DNA from: Jatrophihabitans sp964252635
GTDB taxonomy: Bacteria; Actinomycetota; Actinomycetes; Mycobacteriales; Jatrophihabitantaceae
Length of the DNA: 64,000 bases
Direction of reading: 5' to 3'
Assembly (NCBI RefSeq): GCF_964252635.1
Contig: NZ_CAXUNP010000005.1
Span: 62,001-126,000 of the forward strand
How positions within the stretch are numbered: the first letter of the stretch is position 1; each line of letters starts with the position of its first letter. Both the position numbers and the translations under genes were made by a program. Below are positions 42,698 through 50,518 of the stretch, piece by piece. The notes under the pieces are model-generated. The model saw only the letters and a program-made list of their open reading frames with translations. It had not been told where the DNA came from and did no database searches.

Positions 42698-45493
42698 GTG
42701 TTCGATCCGAGCAGACCCCCCACCCGCAAGGCCCAGGGAGGCATCGCCAGCCTGGCGGCCAACCGAGCCAGGCTCGGCAAGGTGATGTCCGGACGGGTGC
42801 TCAAGCGCTCGGGCATCGGGCTGGTCGCCGCCGTCGTGGTGCTCGCCGTGCTGGCGGTGCTGCTGCTGCAGGTCGTCACCATCTCGACCAACGCGATGTG
42901 GTTCAACTCGGTGCACGCGGGCTCGGTGTACTCGACGGTCATCTGGACCCGCATCGGGCTGTTCGCGGTCTTCGCCGTCATCGCCGCACTCGTCACCGGT
43001 GCGACGACGGTCGCCCTGCGCCGCATCCGGCCGCTGTACCTGTCGCCCGAGGACGACACGATCCGGTGGACGTTCCGGCGCTACGAGTCCAAGCTCGGCC
43101 GCGCCATCGTCGTGCTGGTCGCGGTCGTCGCCGCCGTCAAACTCGGTTCACGAGCCGCGGCCGGTTGGCAGACCTACCAGTTGTGGCTGAACGCCACGCC
43201 GTTCCACACCAGCGACCCGTTGTTCCACAAGGACGTGTCGTTCTTCGTCGAGATCCTCCCGTTCCACCAGATGGTGGTGACGTTGCTGCTGCAGACGGTC
43301 ACCTGGTCGCTCGGGATCGCGATCGTGGGCGGTTACGTCTACGGCTCCTGGCGCATCCGGCGCGGCAGCCAGAAGGTGTCGAGCGGGTTCGTGGCGCTCG
43401 TGTCCGCGCTCGCCGCGGCCTACCTGGTGCTCAAGGCCGCCAACTACTGGCTGTCGAGGTACGCGCTGACGACGTCGTCACGCGGCCCGGTGACCGGCGC
43501 GTCCTACACCGACCGGACCGCCGCCCTGCCCGCCGCGTACGTGCTGACCGTCCTGGCCCTGCTCGGTGCCGTGGCGTTCGCGGCCAACGCCGTCTTCGCC
43601 GCACGCGGTGGACGCCGTCGGATGCTCGGCCGGGTTCGCGGGTTCGCCGGCGCCGTCGTGCTGGTCGCCGTCGCCGTCATGCTCGTCGGGTCGAGCTGGC
43701 CGGGTCTCGTCTACCACTTCCGCGAAGCGCCGAGCGCGTCCAAGGTCGACCTCGGCGAGATCGCGCACAACCAGAAGGCCACCCGTGCCGCCTTCGGTCT
43801 CGACAACGACGTCAAGACCGTCACCTACAAGACCACGAACCCGGCGAGCAGCTCCTCGTTGGCCACGCTGGCCGCGAAGAACTCGCAGCCCTCGGTCACC
43901 GACCCCAACCAGCTGTCACCCACGTTCAACGTCGAGCAGCAGCTGCAGTCGTACTACAACTTCAAGTCGACGCTGGACACGGGCAACTACCGCATCGACG
44001 GTAAGTCGCAGGACGTCGTCCTCGCCGTGCGCGAGCTGCGCACGGCCGGCATCCCCGGCAAGACCTGGGTCAACAAGCACCTGGTCTACACGCACGGCTA
44101 CGGGGTCATCGCCGCACCCACCACGAAGGTCGACCCGAAGACCGAGAGCCCGGTGTTCCTCAACGCCGGCATCCCTCCCGCGCAGGACATCCCGGTCAGC
44201 CGCCCGCAGGTGTACTTCGGCCAGGGCTTCACCCGCTCGTCGTACGCCATCGTGGGCCAGCCGTCCGGCAGCCCCCGCACCCTCGAGTTCGACCACCCCG
44301 GCGGCAGCGGCTCGTCGGCGTCGGCGCACACGACGTACCGGGGCAAGGGCGGCGTCGACGTCGGCTCGACCCTGCGCCGCCTGCTGTTCGCGGTGAAGTT
44401 CCACGATCCCAACATCCTGTTCAGCTCCGAGCTCAACAGCGCCTCGCAGCTGCTGGAGGTGCGTAACCCACGCACCCGCGTGGCCAAGGTCGCGCCGTGG
44501 CTCACCCTCGACGGCGACGTCTACCCCGCGGTCGTCGACGGCCGGATCAAGTGGATCGTCGACGGCTACACGACCAGCGCGAACTACCCGTACGCACAGT
44601 CGGTGAACCTGCACGCGGCGAGCAAGACGACGCTGACCGCGAACGGTGCGTCGGTCAGCCAACCGGGCACCACCGTCAACTACATGCACAACTCGGTGAA
44701 GGCCGTCGTGGACGCCTACACGGGACGCGTGAGCCTGTACGAGTGGAACCAGAAGACCCAGCGCGACCCGCTGCTCAAGGCGTGGGAGTCGGTGTTCCCC
44801 GGGCTGGTCAAGCCGCAGTCCGACATCTCGTCCGCGCTGCTGACGCAGATGCGCTACCCGACCGACCTGTTCAACGTGCAGCGCAGCCTGCTGGCGAAGT
44901 ACCACGTCAGCCAGCCGTCGAACTTCTACAGCGGCAACGACTTCTGGACGGTGCCCACCGACCCCACGGTCGCGGCCACCAGCACCTTCAACGGCTCGAC
45001 GAGCGCCGGCTCGAGCCCACCGCTGCCGTCCAAGTACGCGTCGGTCTCGGCCGACGGCTACGGCGACCAGCAGTACTCACTGTCGACACCGATGGTGACG
45101 CTGAACGGCCACGAGCTCGCGGCGTTCATCCACGTCGACTCCGAACCCGGGCCGAACTACGGGAAGTTCACCGTGCTGCAGTTCCCGTCCGGGGCCGGGG
45201 GCGAGTCGCCGTCGCAGGTGCAGAACGACATCGAGTCGGACACGACGATCACCGAGGCCCTCACCCTGCAACGCGGCGGCAACTCCTCGGTGGTGCTCGG
45301 GTCGCTGCAGGCCATCCCGGTGGCGGACCGGATCCTCTACATCGAGCCGGTCTACACCCAGTCCAGCGGCGGCGCGTCCTTCCCCGTCCTGCGGCACGTC
45401 ATCGCCCTGTACGGCGACGGCGACCCGTCCTTCGAGAACACGCCCACCCAGGCCATCAAGGCGGCGATCGAGTCCGCGACCGGGTCCGGTTGA
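42698..45493 (+). CDS. UPF0182 (COG1615) large membrane protein
   Basis: A 931-residue protein with about seven membrane spans in the first 350 residues and a large extracytoplasmic C-terminal domain. MWFNSVHAGSVYSTVIWTRI near residue 67, FRRYESKLGRAIVV and HKDVSFFVEILPFHQMVV are family landmarks. The function is unknown. The GTG start lies 3 nt after the exporter ATPase stop with GGAG upstream, so it belongs to the same operon. This raises a possible role in envelope assembly (inference). Confidence 0.9.
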   Translation: MFDPSRPPTRKAQGGIASLAANRARLGKVMSGRVLKRSGIGLVAAVVVLAVLAVLLLQVVTISTNAMWFNSVHAGSVYSTVIWTRIGLFAVFAVIAALVTGATTVALRRIRPLYLSPEDDTIRWTFRRYESKLGRAIVVLVAVVAAVKLGSRAAAGWQTYQLWLNATPFHTSDPLFHKDVSFFVEILPFHQMVVTLLLQTVTWSLGIAIVGGYVYGSWRIRRGSQKVSSGFVALVSALAAAYLVLKAANYWLSRYALTTSSRGPVTGASYTDRTAALPAAYVLTVLALLGAVAFAANAVFAARGGRRRMLGRVRGFAGAVVLVAVAVMLVGSSWPGLVYHFREAPSASKVDLGEIAHNQKATRAAFGLDNDVKTVTYKTTNPASSSSLATLAAKNSQPSVTDPNQLSPTFNVEQQLQSYYNFKSTLDTGNYRIDGKSQDVVLAVRELRTAGIPGKTWVNKHLVYTHGYGVIAAPTTKVDPKTESPVFLNAGIPPAQDIPVSRPQVYFGQGFTRSSYAIVGQPSGSPRTLEFDHPGGSGSSASAHTTYRGKGGVDVGSTLRRLLFAVKFHDPNILFSSELNSASQLLEVRNPRTRVAKVAPWLTLDGDVYPAVVDGRIKWIVDGYTTSANYPYAQSVNLHAASKTTLTANGASVSQPGTTVNYMHNSVKAVVDAYTGRVSLYEWNQKTQRDPLLKAWESVFPGLVKPQSDISSALLTQMRYPTDLFNVQRSLLAKYHVSQPSNFYSGNDFWTVPTDPTVAATSTFNGSTSAGSSPPLPSKYASVSADGYGDQQYSLSTPMVTLNGHELAAFIHVDSEPGPNYGKFTVLQFPSGAGGESPSQVQNDIESDTTITEALTLQRGGNSSVVLGSLQAIPVADRILYIEPVYTQSSGGASFPVLRHVIALYGDGDPSFENTPTQAIKAAIESATGSG

Positions 45494-45532
45494 TCCCGTC
45501 GGCCTGCCTGTGTGGCCGGTGTCGCAGATAAA

Positions 45533-45549
45533 CGGAGTGACAACCTCCG
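45533..45549. promoter_or_regulatory. Operator copy 1, CGGAG-N7-CTCCG
   Basis: A 17-bp inverted repeat overlapping the -35 region (GTGACA, 45537-45542) of the MFS/TetR operon. Confidence 0.7.
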
Positions 45550-45564
45550 GATCGTGGGTATAGT
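45537..45564 (+). promoter_or_regulatory. Promoter of the MFS-TetR operon
   Basis: GTGACA (45537-45542), 16 nt, TATAGT (45559-45564). This is the best -35/-10 pair in the window. Transcription would start near 45571. Confidence 0.65.
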
Positions 45565-45576
45565 CGTCTGCGGAAA

Positions 45577-45593
45577 CGGAGGAAACCTCTCCG
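45577..45593. promoter_or_regulatory. Operator copy 2, CGGAG-N7-CTCCG
   Basis: The same arms and 7-nt spacer as copy 1, centred 44 bp downstream, just after the predicted transcription start. Two sites about four helical turns apart suggest cooperative or looping repression. Confidence 0.7.
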
Positions 45594-45624
45594 CTATTCG
45601 TCCCCACGCTCCAGGAGTTCACCC

Positions 45625-47166
45625 ATGGCTCTCGACGCCACCCAGGCCGACAGCACGCAGGAGTCTGCGCCGAACCTGTCGAAGAATGCACCACCCGAGA
45701 ACGATCGCACCCACGACCGGCGCTGGTTCATCCTCGCCATCCTCGGGCTCGCGCAGCTGATGGTCGTGCTCGACGCGACCATCGTGAACATCGCGCTGCC
45801 CACCGCCCAGAGCTCGCTCGGCTTCAACAACGCCGACCGGCAGTGGGTCGTCACCGGCTACGCGCTCGCCTTCGGCAGCCTGCTGCTCATCGGCGGACGG
45901 TTGAGCGACTTCTTCGGCCGCAAGTGGGCCCTGCTCGTCGGCCTGGTCGGCTTCGCCGTCGCCTCGGCGGTCGGCGGTGCCGCGCAGAACTTCGGCATGC
46001 TGGTGACGGCCCGGGCCGTCCAGGGCGCGTTCGGCGCGGTCCTGGCGCCTGCGGTGCTGGCCCTGCTGACCACCACGTTCCGGGACCCGAAGGAACGCGG
46101 CAAGGCCTTCGGCATCTTCGGTGGCATCGCCGGCGCCGGTGCCTCCATCGGCCTGCTGCTCGGCGGCGTGCTCACCGAGTACGCCAGCTGGCGCTGGACG
46201 CTGTACGTCAACCTGGCCTTCGCCGCGGTCGCCTTCGTCGGCGCCCTGCTGCTGCTGCCGCGCTTCGAGCGCTCCAAGGAGCGCCAGGGCCAGGACCTGC
46301 CCGGCACGTTCAGCATCACCCTGGGCCTGTTCGCGGTCGTCTACGGCTTCTCGAACGCCGACCAGCACAGCTGGTCCGCCCCGCTCACCATCGCGTGCCT
46401 GGCCATCGGTGCCGTGCTGCTGATCGCGTTCGTGTTCATCGAGCAGCGCGCGGAGCACCCGATCCTCCCGCTGCGCGTGATCGCCGACCGCAACCGTGGT
46501 GGCGCGTTCATCGCGATGTTCCTGTCGGGCATCGGCATCTTCGCCGTCTTCCTGTTCCTGACCTACTACCTGCAGGGCATCCGCGGCTACTCCGCCGTCA
46601 AGTCCGGCGTCGCGTTCCTGCCCATGACGGGCACGATCGTGGTCGTCGCGTCGCTCGGCAGCGCGGTCCTGGTCACCCGCATCAGCTCGCGGATCATGAT
46701 CCCGCTGGGCATGGTGCTGGCCGCGATCGGCCTGTTCCTGCTGACGCACATCAGCCTCGAGGGCAACTACGTCTCGGTCATCCTGCCGGCGACGATCATC
46801 ATGGGCGCCGGGCTCGGGCTGATCTTCGCGCCCGGCTTCAACCTGGCGGTGCTCGGTGTGGAGGACGAGGACTCCGGCGTCGCCTCGGCCTCGGTCAACG
46901 TGGCCCAGCAGGTCGGCGGTTCGGTCGGCACCTCGCTGTTCAACACCATCGCCGGCACCACCGTGGCCAGCTACGTCGCGTCTCACCTGCACGGTGCCAA
47001 GCCGGGCAGCCCGCAGTACGCGCTGACCCAGGCCAACGCGCAGCTGCACAGCTACACCGTGGCGTTCTGGATCGGCGTCGGCGTGTTCGTCTTCGGCGCG
47101 ATCGTCTCGGCGTTGGTGCTGCGGTCCGGCATCGCCCAGTCGCCCGACACGCCGGCGGTCGTCTGA
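45625..47166 (+). CDS. MFS drug-efflux transporter, DHA2 family
   Basis: A 513-residue, about 14-span exporter with MVVLDATIVNIALPTAQSSL in the first span, GGRLSDFFGRKWAL in the loop, and GIFGGIAGAGASIGLLLGGV near motif C. ATG at 45625 follows CCAGGAG. It is transcribed with a TetR gene 11 nt downstream from a promoter flanked by two identical operators, so it is very likely induced by a ligand that the TetR protein senses. Confidence 0.9.
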   Translation: MALDATQADSTQESAPNLSKNAPPENDRTHDRRWFILAILGLAQLMVVLDATIVNIALPTAQSSLGFNNADRQWVVTGYALAFGSLLLIGGRLSDFFGRKWALLVGLVGFAVASAVGGAAQNFGMLVTARAVQGAFGAVLAPAVLALLTTTFRDPKERGKAFGIFGGIAGAGASIGLLLGGVLTEYASWRWTLYVNLAFAAVAFVGALLLLPRFERSKERQGQDLPGTFSITLGLFAVVYGFSNADQHSWSAPLTIACLAIGAVLLIAFVFIEQRAEHPILPLRVIADRNRGGAFIAMFLSGIGIFAVFLFLTYYLQGIRGYSAVKSGVAFLPMTGTIVVVASLGSAVLVTRISSRIMIPLGMVLAAIGLFLLTHISLEGNYVSVILPATIIMGAGLGLIFAPGFNLAVLGVEDEDSGVASASVNVAQQVGGSVGTSLFNTIAGTTVASYVASHLHGAKPGSPQYALTQANAQLHSYTVAFWIGVGVFVFGAIVSALVLRSGIAQSPDTPAVV

Positions 47167-47177
47167 GCGGCGTCGCC

Positions 47178-47867
47178 ATGACCACCACCGAACGACCGCA
47201 GTCACCCGAGGACGACGCGGTCCGGCCGATGCGCAAGGACGCGGCACGCAACCGCGTCCTGCTCATCGCCGCCGGACGGGAGGTCTTCGCCAAGCGCGGC
47301 CTCGACGCCAGCCTCGACGACATCGCGCGTCAGGCCGGCGTCGGGATCGGCACCGCCTACCGGCACTTCGGCAACAAGTTCGCGCTCGCCGAGGCGATCA
47401 TGCACGAGGCGGTCGACGGCGTCGTCTCCGCGGCCGACCGTGCGCTCGACAACGACGACCCGTGGGCCGGCCTCGTCGGTTTCCTCGAGGCGGTGCTCGA
47501 GGTGCAGACCGCCGACCGTGGGTTGCGTGAGGTCCTCATGGGCGTCCACGAGGCCAAGTCCGACGCCGTCCAGGAACGACTGCTCGGTCGGGTCGAGCGC
47601 CTGCTGGACCGTGCCCGGCGGGCCGGCGTCGTCCGCCTCGACGCCGCGGCCAGCGACCTCGGCGCCGTCATCTCGATGCTCTGCTTGGTCGCCGACCTCG
47701 GCGGCGACGAGGCGCCGGACCTGTGGCGCCGTTACGTGCCGACGCTGCTGTCGGCGCTGCGCCCGGACGGCCCGCCGCTGCCGGGGCGGCCGCTCACCGA
47801 CGACGAGATGCACCAGGCGATGATCCGCCTGCACGGGCTGCGGTCAGCCCGCCCGCTTCCCGACTGA
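47178..47867 (+). CDS. TetR-family regulator of the upstream exporter
   Basis: A 229-residue repressor. The DNA-binding domain is residues about 24-70 (NRVLLIAAGREVFAKRGLDA, SLDDIARQAGVGIGTAYRHF), followed by a helical ligand domain. ATG at 47178 lies 11 nt after the exporter stop. The paired CGGAG-N7-CTCCG sites before the operon are its probable targets. Confidence 0.88.
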   Translation: MTTTERPQSPEDDAVRPMRKDAARNRVLLIAAGREVFAKRGLDASLDDIARQAGVGIGTAYRHFGNKFALAEAIMHEAVDGVVSAADRALDNDDPWAGLVGFLEAVLEVQTADRGLREVLMGVHEAKSDAVQERLLGRVERLLDRARRAGVVRLDAAASDLGAVISMLCLVADLGGDEAPDLWRRYVPTLLSALRPDGPPLPGRPLTDDEMHQAMIRLHGLRSARPLPD

Positions 47868-47910
47868 CGGTGCGGACCTCGGTCCGCGCCGTTCTGTCGG
47901 TGGGTCGTCC

Positions 47911-47916
47911 TAGCGT
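47911..47916 (+). promoter_or_regulatory. Leaderless-type -10 hexamer (TAGCGT)
   Basis: TAGCGT, 7 nt, ATG at 47924. Confidence 0.4.
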
Positions 47917-47923
47917 GCAGGGC

Positions 47924-48205
47924 ATGACGAACCTGGTGCTACGCGAGCTGCCCGAATCCCTGCGCCGCGAGCTGGGCCGGGTCGACCTGACCCGTCGCGG
48001 CGGCCGCTCCCCCGACGTCGAGGTCGTGCTCGACGCGGGCGGCCCGTTGATGCGCGCCCTGTTTCGCGCCGAGGCCGAGCTGCTCGTCGCCGACGCGCTG
48101 GCCATGGAGTCCGGCACCTACGTTGCCCGGGATCCCGACGAACGGCGCCACGATGCGCTGCTGCTTGTGCTGCAGCGGCTGGCGTACGTGGAGGCAGCGG
48201 CCTGA
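47924..48205 (+). CDS. Small hypothetical protein (93 aa)
   Basis: A soluble 93-residue protein beginning MTNLVLRELPESLRREL. It has an alternation of charged helices and a short strand (PDVEVVLDAGGP). No family is recognised. The start at 47924 is preceded by TAGCGT at 7 nt and a weak CAGGG. It converges with the phosphatase gene with a 22-nt gap. Confidence 0.6.
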   Translation: MTNLVLRELPESLRRELGRVDLTRRGGRSPDVEVVLDAGGPLMRALFRAEAELLVADALAMESGTYVARDPDERRHDALLLVLQRLAYVEAAA

Positions 48206-48227
48206 TCGTCGGCCCGAGGGGGTCGGG

Positions 48228-49043
48228 TCAGCCCAGCAATGCCGCGCGCAGGGCGGCGTCGTCCTCGTCGGTCCACCCCTGCGCGCGCAGCCAGGCCTGC
48301 GTACCGCCGTGGGTCTCGTCGACGGCAGCGAGCAGCACCACCATGGTCTCTGCCTTCGGCTTGTGCCGGTCGACGTCGTCGGCCTTCGGCCTGATGTCGT
48401 CGGCGTAGGTGCGTCGCTGGGCCAGGCGGGCGAAGATCTGCGGCACCCGTTCGGCGCTGAGCGCGTAGTCGGCGGCGATGGCCGCGCGCTCGACACCGAT
48501 CTGGTCCAGGGCCAGTGCCACGACGGTGCCGGTGCGGTCCTTGCCGGCAGCGCAGTGCACGACGGTCGCGCCGTCGGTGTAGGCGACGAGCCGTAGCGCC
48601 GCCACGATGGAGTCGGCCCGCTCGGCGAGGTAGTGCAGGTACACCGCCGACGCGCCGCGTCGGCGTTCGTCGTCGGTCAGCGTCTCGTCGCGGCCCTGCC
48701 ACGGCAGGATCACCGGCGCGTCGACGCCGTCCTCCGCGGCGGCCGCGTCGGTCGCGGTTCCGGCGTCCGGCAGCAACGACAGGTGCGCGATCTCGACCCG
48801 GGGCTCGCGCGTCAGCGGCCCGGGGCCCTCGTTGTCGACCTCCACGTCGCTGCGCAGGTCGGCCACCGCGCGTACCCCGACGACGTCGACGAGCAGGTGG
48901 ACGTCGGAGTCGGTGAGGGTCTGCAGGCTGTCCGCGCGGATCAATCGACCGGGACGTACGGTGCCGCCGTCGACCGTCGGCAGGCCGCCGACATCGCGGA
49001 CGTTGTCGGCGCCCTGCAGCGTGATCCACAACGGGGCGCTCAT
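48228..49043 (-). CDS. Tyrosine-protein phosphatase, PtpB/DSP-like
   Basis: A 271-residue phosphatase. The P-loop VVHCAAGKDRTGTVVALAL carries the catalytic cysteine in HCxxGKDRTG, the form seen in mycobacterial PtpB, with triple activity toward phosphotyrosine, phosphoserine and phosphoinositides in that enzyme. The N-terminus NVRDVGGLPTVDGGTVRPGR is also diagnostic. No signal peptide. ATG at 49043. Substrate unknown. Confidence 0.85.
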   Translation of the reverse strand: MSAPLWITLQGADNVRDVGGLPTVDGGTVRPGRLIRADSLQTLTDSDVHLLVDVVGVRAVADLRSDVEVDNEGPGPLTREPRVEIAHLSLLPDAGTATDAAAAEDGVDAPVILPWQGRDETLTDDERRRGASAVYLHYLAERADSIVAALRLVAYTDGATVVHCAAGKDRTGTVVALALDQIGVERAAIAADYALSAERVPQIFARLAQRRTYADDIRPKADDVDRHKPKAETMVVLLAAVDETHGGTQAWLRAQGWTDEDDAALRAALLG

Positions 49044-49163
49044 GGCCCTGACTGTAACCACGACCGACCGCGACCCGGCGCGCGGCTGCGTGACGGATCC
49101 CGCCGCCGCGGCGACGTGCCGCCGAGCGGTCCGGCGCGGGCGCTGTTGGGTACACCGCTCCCG

Positions 49164-49256
49164 ATGACCGACCCCACTTCGACGATCGACCCGCCACCGC
49201 CCGCGCCGACCGCGGGCCGCGGGTCGCCCGGCCGTACCGTGGCCGACGTCAGCTGA
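49164..49256 (+). CDS. Possible 30-aa leader ORF before DUF6986
   Basis: ATG at 49164, stop TGA at 49254-49256 overlapping the next ATG by one base. It reads MTDPTSTIDPPPPAPTAGRG and ends VADVS. TACACC ends 7 nt before it. It may be a coupling leader peptide or a chance frame. Confidence 0.25.
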   Translation: MTDPTSTIDPPPPAPTAGRGSPGRTVADVS

Positions 49257-50425
49257 TGCTCGACCCGTCGCTGCACGACCGTCTGGACGCCCTGCTCGCC
49301 GACGACGACGGCCGCCGGGCGCGGCTGTACCCGGCCACCCGGCTGCGTCGTCAACCCGTGCACACCGTGCACGTCCCGGCCGACCGCTTCGCCGGGCACA
49401 CGGTGGCCGAGTGGCGGTCCGGGGCCCTGGCCGCTCTGGACGAACACGGGCCGATGCCCGGCGTCGACGAGGCGCTCGAGGCGAGGGTGCGCGACAAGCT
49501 CGCCGACGAACCCATCGAGGACCTGCGCATCGACTTCGCCGACGGTTACGGCCTGCGTTCCGACGCCGACGAGGACGCCGCGGCGCGGGCCGCCGGCACC
49601 GCACTCGGCCGGGGGGCGCAGACGCCGTTCGTCGGGCTGCGCATCAAGTCGCTCGAGGCGGCGACGCCACACCGGGCCGTCTGCACCCTCGAGCTGTTCC
49701 TGGAGCAGCTCTTCGCCTTCGGCGGCCTGCCCGCCGGCTTCCGCGTCACGGTGCCCGCCGTGACGTCGGTGGCCCAGGTCGAGGCGATGGTCGAGCTCTG
49801 CGCGGCGTTCGAGTCGGAGCTCGCGATCGCCCGCGTGCCCTTCGAGCTCCAGCTCGACTCGCCGCAGGCCGTGGTCGGAGCCGACGGCACCGCGTTGCTC
49901 GCCCGGATGCTGCACTCGGGCGCAGGGCGGTGCGTAGGCCTGACCCTCGACCCGGCCGGCTTCACCGCCGCGGCCGGCGGCGGGCCGACGGACGGGTCGG
50001 TCGCCGACCACGCAAGGGCCGTGCTGGTGCTGGCGACGGCGGGCACGGGCGTCCCGGTCAGCGACGGGACGGCCGGGATGGTTCCTGCGGGGCCGCGGAC
50101 CCAGGTGCACGCGGCGTGGTCGGCACACCTCGCCCTGGTCCGCCACGCGCTCGAGGCCGGGTTCCCGCAGGGCCGCGACGTGCACCCCGCCCAGTTGCCG
50201 TCACGCTTCGCGGCCACGTTCGCCTTCTACGCCGACGGTCTCGATGCCGCGGCCCGCGCGGTGGCCCCCTCCGGCGCGACGTCGACCGTCCGCGTCCCCG
50301 CCTCGACCAGGTCTTCGGCGCGGTTCCTGCTCCGCGGGCTGCGGTGCGGCGCCCTCGACGAGCCCGACGTGCGTGAACGATGCGGTCTGGGCACGGCCGA
50401 GCTCGACGTGCTCGCCATCGCCTGA
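49256..50425 (+). CDS. DUF6986 family, aldolase/citrate-lyase-like protein
   Basis: A 389-residue protein. The central region (RIDFADGYGLRSDADEDAAA, VGLRIKSLEAATPHRAVCTLEL, FRVTVPAVTSVAQVEAMVEL; each quoted in part) resembles the phosphoenolpyruvate-superfamily TIM barrel of CitE/HpcH lyases, matching DUF6986. The exact reaction is unknown; relatives occur near purine or ureide catabolism genes, which are absent here. ATG at 49256 overlaps a small upstream frame. A strong terminator follows the gene. Confidence 0.7.
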   Translation: MLDPSLHDRLDALLADDDGRRARLYPATRLRRQPVHTVHVPADRFAGHTVAEWRSGALAALDEHGPMPGVDEALEARVRDKLADEPIEDLRIDFADGYGLRSDADEDAAARAAGTALGRGAQTPFVGLRIKSLEAATPHRAVCTLELFLEQLFAFGGLPAGFRVTVPAVTSVAQVEAMVELCAAFESELAIARVPFELQLDSPQAVVGADGTALLARMLHSGAGRCVGLTLDPAGFTAAAGGGPTDGSVADHARAVLVLATAGTGVPVSDGTAGMVPAGPRTQVHAAWSAHLALVRHALEAGFPQGRDVHPAQLPSRFAATFAFYADGLDAAARAVAPSGATSTVRVPASTRSSARFLLRGLRCGALDEPDVRERCGLGTAELDVLAIA

Positions 50426-50463
50426 CCCGACGACGCCCGACACGACAACGCCCGACACGACGA

Positions 50464-50502
50464 CGGGAGTGTCGTGTGCCGGATCGGCACGCAACACTCC
50501 CG
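50464..50502. terminator. Strong bidirectional hairpin
   Basis: CGGGAGTGT (50464-50472) pairs with ACACTCCCG (50494-50502). Inside it GTGCCG pairs with CGGCAC, separated from the outer stem by a 3x3 internal loop. It lies between convergent DUF6986 and acyl-CoA dehydrogenase genes. It is preceded by short CCCGACACGAC-type repeats. Confidence 0.75.
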
Positions 50503-50518
50503 CGGTCGGACGGAACGG

